Assembly: GCF_000769115.1 (NCBI RefSeq)
Contig: NZ_JQZV01000001.1
Span: forward strand, 1-64,000
DNA length: 64,000 nt
Source of the DNA: Porphyromonas canoris
GTDB lineage: Bacteria; Bacteroidota; Bacteroidia; Bacteroidales; Porphyromonadaceae
Reading direction: 5' to 3'
How positions within the stretch are numbered: position 1 is the stretch's first letter; each line of letters begins with the position of its first letter. Shown here one piece after another: positions 8,318 to 16,470 of the stretch. The notes under the pieces were generated by a model. The model had not been told where the DNA came from. It was given only the letters and a program-made list of their open reading frames with translations, and ran no database searches. A program made the position numbers and the translations under genes.

Positions 8318-9262
8318 TTATTTTTTTGAAAACTGAATGCGCTCGGTGGCAACTCCTGCTACGTATCCTTTTCCCCCTTTGACATTGCCGGGCAATATGA
8401 TAGGTGTAGTGAGTCCTTCGATAAAATCCTCCGACTCCAACGTATTTATAGCCCTAAGGTAAAAGTAAAATCCTTCAGTAATGGAGGATAAAAGCACATA
8501 ATATTCTGCTCCGGGTCTGATCTGTGCCACTCTCACTCCGGACTTTAGAGTGTATGTTCCGTTCAGCCATTTATCGTAAAACACACCCATGTTATTGTTT
8601 GGAGAGCTAAAGTAAGAGTCTTCATCACTTGTGGTTGCGGTGCTCTTCCCGTCATTCATGACCGGTTCTTGCGAATGGTTCAGACTTAAAATCCTTCGAT
8701 AAGGCTTGTCTTCAAAGACTCCCTCTTCGGCAAAACGCAGCTGATAGAAGTTTTTCTCGTCTTTAGGATCCGTCATTGTAGTGTACAGCGTACCGTATTG
8801 CTTGCCTACTACCGGCTCTTCCCAGCTTATCTTATCTATGCCGACGCTTTTCGGGATGGCGGTTTCCGCCACAGTCTGATGCTTTCCATCCTTTGTTGCT
8901 ACCTCCAATCTGATACGATCTCCCGGCTTAAACTTTTCTGTACTTAGGAAACAAGGGCGATACACCTGCTTATGAAACAAACGATAAACCGTGTGTGGCA
9001 CCGGATCTTTCACCCGTACATCGTTAATGAACAGCTTTACATCTGCTTCTTTTTCCGGGATTGGATTCAAAAGTCCCGTACGAGATACATATATATAGTG
9101 GTTGCTCAAAGAAGTATCGAATATGGCATTCACTATCAGCTCTTCCTTATAACCGGAAATGTCCATGGGGATCTCATCCACGCATCTGCTGAACAGTACT
9201 ACAGAAAGAAGGATTAGAGCCGCAGCTTTAAGCTTATTTAGATGGTAATATATACTTTTCAT
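8318..9262 (-). CDS. DUF4249 lipoprotein, partner of the TonB-dependent receptor
   Basis: The 314-residue protein has a lipoprotein signal (hydrophobic 13-25, lipobox LFSRC with Cys27). The DUF4249 pattern follows: an early ELIVNAIFDTS strand, VYVSRT-like repeats and the segment YYVLLSSITEGFYFYLRAIN near the C-terminus. The family usually sits immediately downstream of a TonB-dependent receptor, as here (six bases between stop and start), and is thought to be a surface-exposed accessory lipoprotein. The ligand is unknown. Its 3' end runs up to the promoter of the next unit with no clear terminator between them. Confidence 0.85.
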   Translation of the reverse strand: MKSIYYHLNKLKAAALILLSVVLFSRCVDEIPMDISGYKEELIVNAIFDTSLSNHYIYVSRTGLLNPIPEKEADVKLFINDVRVKDPVPHTVYRLFHKQVYRPCFLSTEKFKPGDRIRLEVATKDGKHQTVAETAIPKSVGIDKISWEEPVVGKQYGTLYTTMTDPKDEKNFYQLRFAEEGVFEDKPYRRILSLNHSQEPVMNDGKSTATTSDEDSYFSSPNNNMGVFYDKWLNGTYTLKSGVRVAQIRPGAEYYVLLSSITEGFYFYLRAINTLESEDFIEGLTTPIILPGNVKGGKGYVAGVATERIQFSKK

Positions 9263-9268
9263 GACGGG

Positions 9269-11743
9269 TTAGAATTTATAGGTATAAGATATGGATGGAA
9301 GGATAGGCAGGATGGAGATTCTCTTCAACATCGGAACCGTAGTACCTTCACTCTCTACTCTGCCCGCTCCTGTTTGGAGCAATAAAAAGGTTGGATTGCG
9401 CCTGTTGTAGACGTTATATACGGAGAGATTCCATTGACTCTTGCCTCTCTTATGCTTAACGTGGTAGTTGAGCGAAAGGTTCAACAAGTGAGTCGAAGGC
9501 ATTTGATAGTTGTTTCTTGATGTTACAAGAGGTGTTTGGGTAATACGATTTCCTCCGTTGTCCAAGTGATTTATATAATAATCGCCGTAATGTCCGGTCG
9601 ATTGATTCGCTATATATTCCGTCATTCCTATACCTACCGTAGCTCTTCCGCCGGATCTATACTCCCATGTAGCCGTTAAGTCCAGAGCTTTCGAGAAAGC
9701 ATACGTCGCAACGATATTGAAATTGTGTCTGCGGTCAAACTGCACCGGAAACCAGGCTCCCTGGTTTATTCCATTGGGACTGAATCTTCTTTCACTCTTG
9801 GCATAAGTGTAGCTTGCCCAGCCTGTAAGATTTCCTTCTGTTTTTTGTGCCATTACTTCGACACCATAAGAGCGTCCCTCGCCTTGCTCTACCTTCTCTT
9901 GCCATCCCGAAGAGAAGCCCATAAACATTGCGCCATCCTTGTACTCTATTGCATTATCAATGGTCTTGTAATACCCTTCGGTAGACAATCTCCATCCGTT
10001 TATCGCATCAGAGTAGAGACCCAAAGCATATTGATCTGCACTCATCGGGCTTATCCGTTCCGTGGCAGGCACCCAAAGATCCGTAGGCATGCTGAGACCG
10101 AAAGAGCTTAGCAGGTGAATGTTCTGGCTCATCTTCGTATAAGAGAGCTTGACATCGAATATATCCGTCGGTGCTATCCTTACGGAAGCGCGAGGTTCTA
10201 AGGAGTGATAGAGCTTTCCGTTCACTCCAAACATAGAGTAACGCACGCCCACATTTCCGTCCAACCATGACAGCAGTCTCATCTCATCCTCTGCATAGAG
10301 AGATACATCGTGCGCTCGTATCGGCTTTGCACTCTGATTAAGAGCTTTCAAAACATCGGCATCTTCCGGGTCTTGTTGCTTTACGGGGTCAAACGACAAC
10401 GCCTCCGGTTTGAAAGTATGATAGATATACTCCCCTCCAAACTTAATGGTGTGGTTATGCACGGGGTAATACTCCATATCCATACGGGCAGAAAGGTCCT
10501 CTATACCCGAAGTAAACTGCAGATGATATCCGTTGGTCAGCTCAGATTTCCCATCTGTTATCACATACTCATTCTCTTTATTTGACGTCCTGAGTTTGTA
10601 TCTGGAGTAGGCTATTGTGGTATTGGAGAAGAGTCGGGAAGAGAATATATGATTCCATCTAAGCGAAGAGACGATATTTCCCCAAGACATTTCACTGTCT
10701 GACTTCGACTGATACCTGTTCATGCTATGCTCGAAGTGGGTGTAGAGATTATCGTCTCCACCATACAGACTTAGGAATAACCGGTCTCTGTCTCCGAATC
10801 TATGGTTCAGCTTCAACGTGAAGTCCTGGAAGTAGTATCCGCCTTTCTCGTCTTGAGTCATGAATGGACGTGCCAAAAGATCCGCATAAGTCCGGCGATA
10901 GGAAGCATGAATAGAGGTTTTATCTTTGACGATAGGTCCTTCAAAATGCAGCTTGGAAGAGATCAATCCGATGCTTGCCGTACCGTGATACTCTCTCATA
11001 TTCCCGTCATTTGTCCTGATATCCACAACGCTCGAAAGCCTTCCCCCGAATCTCGATGGGAAACTACCCTTGTAGAGATCCACTCTCTTGATCGCTTCCG
11101 GAGTGAATACGGAGAAAAATCCAAGCAGGTGATTCACATTGTAGAGCGGGACTCCATCGAGCAAGAAAAGGTTTTCGTCCTGACCGCCACCACGTACAAA
11201 GATGCCGGCACTACCGTCTATCCCGGCTTGTACACCCGGTAGAAGCTGTATAGTTTTCAGGGGATCCGCCTCTCCGAGAAGCGCAGGAGCTCTGCGGATA
11301 ATCTCAAGAGGCACTTCCATGCTTCCCATTCGTGAGCCGGTCAGTTCGGAGTCGTTTTTTCTTCCGACCACCACAACCTCATCCAGCTCTTGTGGTGCGA
11401 GATAGACGTTGATGACGGTATCTTTTCCCGTCAGTCGGATCGTCTGAGGCTGACAGCCGGCAGAATAAACCTCCACTTCCTGAGAACTGCAAGGGAGTTC
11501 CAGGCTGAAAAAACCATACGAATTGGTCAATGTTCCGGTCTTTAGCTGTGGTTCTTTTATTCTTGCCCTGATGATGATCTCTTGCGATCCTTTTTCATAA
11601 ACATAACCGCTTATCCTCTGTTTGCAGTTTTTACTCTGTGCCGCGATGGGTTCAAAGCAACACAGAGATAGAAGAAACAGACTTAGAGAAAAGAGTATGC
11701 CTCTCTTACCGAAAGCCGTTCCGAGAAAGTGTCGATGCTTCAT
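9269..11743 (-). CDS. TonB-dependent outer-membrane receptor with carboxypeptidase-like N-domain
   Basis: The 824-residue protein has a signal peptide (about 1-35, ending ..IAAQ) and a carboxypeptidase-regulatory-like domain (about 40-120, ISGYVYEKG...NSYGFFSLELP). A plug domain follows (about 145-250, including GIFVRGGGQDENLFLLDGVPL), then a 22-strand barrel ending in the aromatic tail ISYTYKF. It should take up a small ligand through the outer membrane using TonB energy. No SusD-like partner is adjacent; instead the DUF4249 lipoprotein gene follows, so this is the non-SusCD type. The substrate is not evident. Confidence 0.92.
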   Translation of the reverse strand: MKHRHFLGTAFGKRGILFSLSLFLLSLCCFEPIAAQSKNCKQRISGYVYEKGSQEIIIRARIKEPQLKTGTLTNSYGFFSLELPCSSQEVEVYSAGCQPQTIRLTGKDTVINVYLAPQELDEVVVVGRKNDSELTGSRMGSMEVPLEIIRRAPALLGEADPLKTIQLLPGVQAGIDGSAGIFVRGGGQDENLFLLDGVPLYNVNHLLGFFSVFTPEAIKRVDLYKGSFPSRFGGRLSSVVDIRTNDGNMREYHGTASIGLISSKLHFEGPIVKDKTSIHASYRRTYADLLARPFMTQDEKGGYYFQDFTLKLNHRFGDRDRLFLSLYGGDDNLYTHFEHSMNRYQSKSDSEMSWGNIVSSLRWNHIFSSRLFSNTTIAYSRYKLRTSNKENEYVITDGKSELTNGYHLQFTSGIEDLSARMDMEYYPVHNHTIKFGGEYIYHTFKPEALSFDPVKQQDPEDADVLKALNQSAKPIRAHDVSLYAEDEMRLLSWLDGNVGVRYSMFGVNGKLYHSLEPRASVRIAPTDIFDVKLSYTKMSQNIHLLSSFGLSMPTDLWVPATERISPMSADQYALGLYSDAINGWRLSTEGYYKTIDNAIEYKDGAMFMGFSSGWQEKVEQGEGRSYGVEVMAQKTEGNLTGWASYTYAKSERRFSPNGINQGAWFPVQFDRRHNFNIVATYAFSKALDLTATWEYRSGGRATVGIGMTEYIANQSTGHYGDYYINHLDNGGNRITQTPLVTSRNNYQMPSTHLLNLSLNYHVKHKRGKSQWNLSVYNVYNRRNPTFLLLQTGAGRVESEGTTVPMLKRISILPILPSISYTYKF

Positions 11744-11760
11744 GCCAACATGGAGATTTA

Positions 11761-11774
11761 AGATCCGAAGATCT
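11761..11774. promoter_or_regulatory. Leader hairpin with UUCG loop
   Basis: In the receptor mRNA leader, AGATC and GATCT pair around a TTCG tetraloop, about 20 bases before the start codon. It is short but of a very stable loop type and could affect translation or decay. Confidence 0.35.
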
Positions 11775-11845
11775 GTGAATAATATTTTACTTCAATGTTA
11801 ATAGATTCAGACTTTTGCAAAAGGTTAACTTTTGACTCCGATCGC

Positions 11846-11853
11846 CAAAGATA
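11846..11853 (-). promoter_or_regulatory. -7 box for the TonB-dependent receptor
   Basis: The minus strand reads TATCTTTG about 100 bases before the receptor start, leaving a leader of about 95 bases. No clear TTTG is found at -33. Confidence 0.45.
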
Positions 11854-12080
11854 TGAAATAAATCTATTAAAGAAGAGTGTATTACGGCTTGCTTTTGCTC
11901 TCAAACTTCTCTCTTTAAGCATTGTTGTGTCCCGAATGATATTCTTGTGTGTATGAACTATAATTTTTATTTTCGCACCCGATATTATTCTTGTCTTTTT
12001 CTACAACACACATGATTGAAGAAGACAAGACTTTAACAATATATAAAGAACTGTTCCTCAAAAAGATAAAGAAAAATAAT

Positions 12081-13361
12081 ATGACATTTATGCACAAAAC
12101 AAGACTACTTTTACTCCTGATACTGGGCACACTTGTTGTTACAGCCTGCCGGAAAGATCCCCTTCGCCCGAACGAGAAGAAGGATCCGGAAGTAGAGCAA
12201 CCGGAAAAACCGAAAGAGAATGACCCTCCGGCGCAGACAGATCTCTTCCCAAAACCGGATGGTTCACGCATTCTTACGGGTTCTCCGGCGGAGAGAGTTT
12301 TTGCTCTGCTCTCAAATATGACATTCGATGAGCCTCTTCCTCTCGGAGAGACCCGGATTACAGAGGCTCAGCTGAACGAGATAAAGGCTTTTGCCGATAA
12401 GCTCGTGGCAGAAAAGCAACCTAAAAACCAAAGAGAAATGCACGATCTTCTGTTCGGTTGGATTCGGAAAAACGTCAAGTATGGCAACACTTTCGACCCC
12501 TCCATACCGGATTACAACAGCGCCTACACCACTTTCAAGCACAAAGTGGCTATCTGTCAGGGATACTCCAATCTCCTTAAAGTGTTCTGCCATACGCAGA
12601 AGATCTCCGCTCCCATAGTGAACGGGCTGGCACGCTTCAATACTCTCGGAGATCCGTTGGGGCATGCGTGGAACTATGTCTTGCTTGATGGCAAATGGTT
12701 TGTATCAGATGCAACCAATGGCATTTTCTACGATGCAAACGATCCCAAAAGGTTCGACTTTCTTTTACCGGAACGCCTGGACTTTCCTCTCTTCCGGGAT
12801 GAGAAGTTCGTGTGTACCTATGAAAAAAGAGAGCTTACCGTGAGCAGTGTTCAAGATTCATTTACGGGAGAAAAACTCATTGCACCTTATGGCATGGGAG
12901 GGTTTCAGATAGGAAATTTCAATCCGACCCATCTGCCGAAATCTGTAAAAGAGATCTACCTTGGTCGCAACATCAAAATGCTCGGCACCTCAGACCAACT
13001 CAATCTCAAGGAGTCCGGCAAAAATGTAGAGAAGATAGTCGTAGATCCGGAAAGCCCTCATCTTGAAGAGCATAAAGGCACTATTTATATCAGAGGAGAT
13101 AAGTCCAATCTGCCTCTTTTCATTCCGGCACGTCTGAAAGTGGTTAAGATGAAACCCATGAAGAATGTTGGTAAAAATGTTATCTTCGGACACGAAGGAA
13201 TGGAAGAGCTATACTTTGAAGAGGGAACGGAAACTATCGAAGACTATGCGGTGGAAGCGTGTCCCAATCTCCGTAAGGTCTACCTTCCCAAGTCTGTCAA
13301 GAGTGTTGCAGACCGGGCTTTCTTCCGATGCCATTCCGAACTTAAAGTCGTACGTCTGTAG
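12081..13361 (+). CDS. Transglutaminase-like lipoprotein with BspA-type leucine-rich repeats
   Basis: The 426-residue product begins with a lipoprotein signal (lipobox LVVTAC) and an acidic, Pro-rich linker. A transglutaminase-core domain follows with a complete Cys-His-Asp set: Cys in AICQGYSNLLKVF, His in GHAWNYVLLDG and Asp in WFVSDATNG. The last 120 residues carry BspA-type LRR_5 units (for example GMEELYFEEGTETIEDYAV and LRKVYLPKSVKSVADRAF). It is probably surface-exposed and may cleave or crosslink peptides. An in-frame TTG at 11991 and ATG at 12012 exist, but the signal peptide fits the ATG at 12081, which follows an A-rich tract. A weak -7 box TATTCTTG lies at 11986-11993. Confidence 0.85.
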   Translation: MTFMHKTRLLLLLILGTLVVTACRKDPLRPNEKKDPEVEQPEKPKENDPPAQTDLFPKPDGSRILTGSPAERVFALLSNMTFDEPLPLGETRITEAQLNEIKAFADKLVAEKQPKNQREMHDLLFGWIRKNVKYGNTFDPSIPDYNSAYTTFKHKVAICQGYSNLLKVFCHTQKISAPIVNGLARFNTLGDPLGHAWNYVLLDGKWFVSDATNGIFYDANDPKRFDFLLPERLDFPLFRDEKFVCTYEKRELTVSSVQDSFTGEKLIAPYGMGGFQIGNFNPTHLPKSVKEIYLGRNIKMLGTSDQLNLKESGKNVEKIVVDPESPHLEEHKGTIYIRGDKSNLPLFIPARLKVVKMKPMKNVGKNVIFGHEGMEELYFEEGTETIEDYAVEACPNLRKVYLPKSVKSVADRAFFRCHSELKVVRL

Positions 13362-13401
13362 ACCGGTTGGGTTTGGCAAAATTGTTTTAGAAAAAAGGCA
13401 G

Positions 13402-13440
13402 AAGACCGATGTGTTTTTAGAGGAGCACATCGGTCTTTTT
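13402..13440 (+). terminator. Intrinsic terminator after the transglutaminase gene
   Basis: Arms AAGACCGATGTG (13402-13413) and CACATCGGTCTT (13426-13437) pair perfectly and are followed by T's. The T-tract coincides with the TTTTTATATAAAA end of repeat copy 4. Confidence 0.85.
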
Positions 13441-13835
13441 ATATAAAAACGGAGAGCTGGAAATCGAGAGCAAGAGAGAAGATTTTTGGCGTGGAGAGGG
13501 TAAATTTGCCAAGTCGTTTTAGAGTAAAACGCTAAGAATAAAATCGATACGATAAAATCTCATTCTCGGAGAAAAAATTTTATCAGTGCTTTTCATGGGC
13601 TGTTTTCGCGTTAATAGGCGTAAATTTTAACACCCTTCTCTGTAAACAATCACTAATAGAGAAATTAGCCTTTTCAGGTGCATTTTAGGACAAAAACACA
13701 TAGGCTGCTGATTTTGAGGGTTTTAATGGTTTTAGCTAAACACGTTAATCGAATCCGGTAAACGTGTTTAATGAAATCACTAAACGTGTTCGTTGAAAAA
13801 TTAAACACGTTAAGCCGAAAGAATATGCTCGTTTA
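13436..13835 (-). repeat. Dispersed intergenic element, short form, copy 4 (reverse)
   Basis: Read on the minus strand, it begins at the AAACGAGCATAT box (13835) and ends at TTTTTATATAAAA (13448-13436), so it lacks the first 145 bases of the long form. The ATTAACGCGAAAA landmark lies at 13615-13603. It has the same orientation as crcB, whose last codons it provides. Confidence 0.85.
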
Positions 13836-14208
13836 ACTGCCTTATAAGAGTATAGCCCAAAAAGAAAAGCAGGACGCCTCCTACCACACTCACGGCAAGA
13901 TAGCCAAGTAAAGGAAGAAGACTCTCCCACTTTAGCAGCATAAAACCATCCATGGCAAAGGTCGAAAATGTGGTGAAACCGCCACACACTCCCACCGTAA
14001 GGAAGAGGCGAAGATTCTCATCGCCTATATTCCCTCGCTCCATCGTGCCGTAGAGCAGTCCCATCAGGAGACATCCTATAAGATTGACAGCCAGCGTTCC
14101 CCAAGGGAAAGCTCCGGCGATGCCATCCTGCACATATCGGGAAAGAAGAAAGCGCATCACTCCCCCGATGAAGCTGCCACAGCCGATATAAAGAATTGTC
14201 TTAAGCAT
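13810..14208 (-). CDS. crcB: Fluoride efflux channel CrcB/Fluc
   Basis: The 132-residue protein has four membrane helices and the CrcB signatures NLIGCLLMG near 38-46 and GGFTTFSTFAMD near 72-83, which includes the phenylalanines of the fluoride path. It works as a dual-topology dimer that exports fluoride. The ATG at 14208 gives the canonical MLKTILYIGCG start; an upstream in-frame start would overlap ccsA. It closes the nrf/ccs unit, 29 bases after ccsA. The last seven codons (NEHILSA) and the stop lie inside repeat copy 4, so the C-terminus was probably replaced when the element arrived. No fluoride riboswitch is visible. Confidence 0.93.
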   Translation of the reverse strand: MLKTILYIGCGSFIGGVMRFLLSRYVQDGIAGAFPWGTLAVNLIGCLLMGLLYGTMERGNIGDENLRLFLTVGVCGGFTTFSTFAMDGFMLLKWESLLPLLGYLAVSVVGGVLLFFLGYTLIRQLNEHILSA

Positions 14209-14237
14209 TGTGCATTCCGTATCGCATAAACCTCTCA

Positions 14238-15035
14238 TCACCCATAGGTGTGAATACTTATGCCTTGTGCCGATGGAAGAAAATTGACTCCATACCAGCA
14301 GATCTGCAAACACAAGAAAGAGAAAAGCAGTAGCCACAGCGCGGTAGCCACCTTACGAGGTCTGCTAAGCCGGTAATGGATATAGAGCAGATAGGCAAGC
14401 ATCGTTATGGCAGCCCATGTCTCTTTCGGATCCCAACTCCAATAGTGTCCCCATGCAAGCTTTGCCCAAAAAGCTCCTAACAGAAGACCGATCATCAGAA
14501 AGGCAAGCCCGGTGTAAGCCAACCCGTCCGATACGGACATCAGTCGGAGTGCGTGATCCGCTTCTCCTTTTTTCTTCTCTATCCATAAGGCATAGAGAGC
14601 AACCAGAAGTCCCGCCCCCAGCATGCCGTAAGAGAACATATAGGAGATGACATGTGGTACAAAGAACGGACTTTCCAGTGCCGGCATCATACTCTTGTTG
14701 TGGATCTCCGGACGCACCAGATTGATCACAATAAAAACAGAAGCAAGAATGGTGGAAAATCCCAATATCCACTTGTAGTGCCATCGCAGGTAAACGATAA
14801 CGCCGGCAAGCAGTGCAAAGAACGAATACCACAGACGCGTCTCTCCCATGGTACGCATAGGCGGACGTTCGAGGGAGTGCCACATAAGCCCGATATAGGT
14901 TCCGAACAGAATGAGAGCCAGTATGGAAAGAGCAAGCGCTCCGTTTCTTTTCTCCTTAAAAGCCATCCACGCACCGCAGGCAGCCAGCAACACGGTTGGG
15001 AGAGCGTAGTATATCATATCGTTCCAAGTAGTCAT
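14238..15035 (-). CDS. ccsA: Cytochrome c biogenesis protein CcsA
   Basis: The 265-residue membrane protein is the haem-handling subunit of system II cytochrome c maturation. The tryptophan-rich WWD-type motif WGHYWSWDPKETWA lies near 192-205, and conserved histidines occur in VPHVISYMFSYG and near the C-terminus. About eight hydrophobic helices are present. It overlaps the ResB-like gene upstream by four bases, so the two are translationally coupled. Together they attach haem to the CXXCH and CXXCK motifs of NrfH and NrfA, encoded just upstream. Confidence 0.93.
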   Translation of the reverse strand: MTTWNDMIYYALPTVLLAACGAWMAFKEKRNGALALSILALILFGTYIGLMWHSLERPPMRTMGETRLWYSFFALLAGVIVYLRWHYKWILGFSTILASVFIVINLVRPEIHNKSMMPALESPFFVPHVISYMFSYGMLGAGLLVALYALWIEKKKGEADHALRLMSVSDGLAYTGLAFLMIGLLLGAFWAKLAWGHYWSWDPKETWAAITMLAYLLYIHYRLSRPRKVATALWLLLFSFLCLQICWYGVNFLPSAQGISIHTYG

Positions 15036-16330
15036 AGCTCGTTCTCTTTAGATGAAGGTACATAAGTGGGTTGGGGCAGAATGAAGAGACATACCGCTCC
15101 GAGCAGCATCAATAGCAGTCCGACATAGACGAAAGGCATCCACGGATCTTTTACAAGCTCGAATACGGAAACATTGCTCCACCTTCCCATCTCTTGATCA
15201 TAGCTTAGCTGATAGATGTGCCAGCCTTCAAACTTTATGGGATGATTCACTGAAATCTCGCCTTTGACATATCCGCCTCCGGGGCTGTAAATAGAGACTT
15301 TGGAGCGGAACTGCTTTGGCTCCGGATCCGGCATAACGATACTCAAGCTGTCCGGCAGGGATAGCCCTCTGAACGGAATGAGATAACTGCCGGACGTAAC
15401 CCATCCGTTCACCTCCTCACCCGTGCTGCTGTTCGTTGCGCGTACTTTAACGCCATGCACCGCTCCCGTACTGCCAAACTCCACAAAGTGAATACTGTCT
15501 TTCGAGACCACGGGTGAGCTGTAAGGGAGATACTCCAACGCTTCCACCTTCCACGCTCCCGTTCTTCCGGAAGATGGTGTCTCCTCCACCGACAGATGCC
15601 ATGGATGACCTGAAGGAAGCGTCTCGCCGGTTCTGCTGTCTATGATCATCAGTTTGGGAGGATACTCTTCCAGCTCGAAGGCTTCCAGCTCGATCGCCAG
15701 AGGAAGCTCGTAAAGCTCGGAAGAGAAATCTTTTGTTCCTCTCCATTCGGGCATATTGGTAGAAGCATCCACCTGCATTCGGAATCTTTTCAGATCATGA
15801 GCACCTAACACTCCGGCAAAGAGCGCAATGTAGAGTCCTAAGTGATTCAGCAGGAAAGAGACGTATCTGCGCCATGTCATATTCCTTTTCCGCCCTCTAA
15901 GGATAAATGCAAAGGTAGCACCTCCAAGCAGTATCAGCAGAAGCAGATAGCTTACCAGAAAGTACCACGTAGAGAGTATATGGCTGAAGCCGAGAGTGTG
16001 TACCAGCATCTTCAAATCCTCTCCGGAGGCTGCCGAAAGCTCTATCTGCTTCGTCAGACCCATGATGATAGAGACTGCCATGAGGGTTGCAATGGCGGCA
16101 ATAGACATTTTATATCCGGTCAGAAACGTGGCTATCCGAACCTTTTTACGTGCAAGAACGGCAAGAAGAACGGAGAGGAAAAAGACCCAGATGCCTCCTA
16201 TCAGATTGAAAGGATAGGCAAAGCCTTGAGCAGGTATAGGTCCGAGTATGAAATGAAACAGCACACCGATGACAACAAGAGCCACAGAAATAGCAAATGC
16301 TTCACGATATCCCCAAGGTTGTTTCCACAT
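15032..16330 (-). CDS. ResB-like cytochrome c biogenesis protein
   Basis: The 432-residue protein has four N-terminal membrane helices, a large periplasmic domain (about 190-390) and a final helix (PFVYVGLLLMLLGAVCLFIL). This matches the ResB/Ccs1 apocytochrome-binding partner of CcsA. The periplasmic part contains the family-like block KFEGWHIYQLSYDQEMG. An in-frame GTG at 16363 would add 11 residues, but the ATG at 16330 (MWKQPWGYREA) is the better start. The gene lies 140 bases after nrfA, and a 41-base hairpin occupies that gap. Confidence 0.88.
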   Translation of the reverse strand: MWKQPWGYREAFAISVALVVIGVLFHFILGPIPAQGFAYPFNLIGGIWVFFLSVLLAVLARKKVRIATFLTGYKMSIAAIATLMAVSIIMGLTKQIELSAASGEDLKMLVHTLGFSHILSTWYFLVSYLLLLILLGGATFAFILRGRKRNMTWRRYVSFLLNHLGLYIALFAGVLGAHDLKRFRMQVDASTNMPEWRGTKDFSSELYELPLAIELEAFELEEYPPKLMIIDSRTGETLPSGHPWHLSVEETPSSGRTGAWKVEALEYLPYSSPVVSKDSIHFVEFGSTGAVHGVKVRATNSSTGEEVNGWVTSGSYLIPFRGLSLPDSLSIVMPDPEPKQFRSKVSIYSPGGGYVKGEISVNHPIKFEGWHIYQLSYDQEMGRWSNVSVFELVKDPWMPFVYVGLLLMLLGAVCLFILPQPTYVPSSKENEL

Positions 16331-16371
16331 AATATTATATATATAGGTATCCGTGTGTAACACTAACAGAT

Positions 16372-16412
16372 AGAGACCGCATAGAAGATGCTACATCTGC
16401 CATACGATCTCT
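16372..16412. promoter_or_regulatory. Long intercistronic hairpin between nrfA and the ResB-like gene
   Basis: A 41-base inverted repeat can fold into a stem of about 19 pairs with a three-base loop, a few G:U pairs and one mismatch. It has no T-tract on the minus strand, so it is more likely an RNA processing or stability element than a terminator. A second, weaker pair of ACAGATC/GATCTGT arms lies at 16430-16463. Confidence 0.5.
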
Positions 16413-16470
16413 ACTCTATACTTTTTGTAAACAGATCTTGCTCTTGCGAGAGAAAGGATCTGTCTTATTT

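Noticed and set aside
13436-13835. Fluoride riboswitch near crcB
   Set aside because: The sequence next to crcB is at its 3' end and belongs to the dispersed element. The 29-base gap upstream of crcB is too short for a riboswitch.
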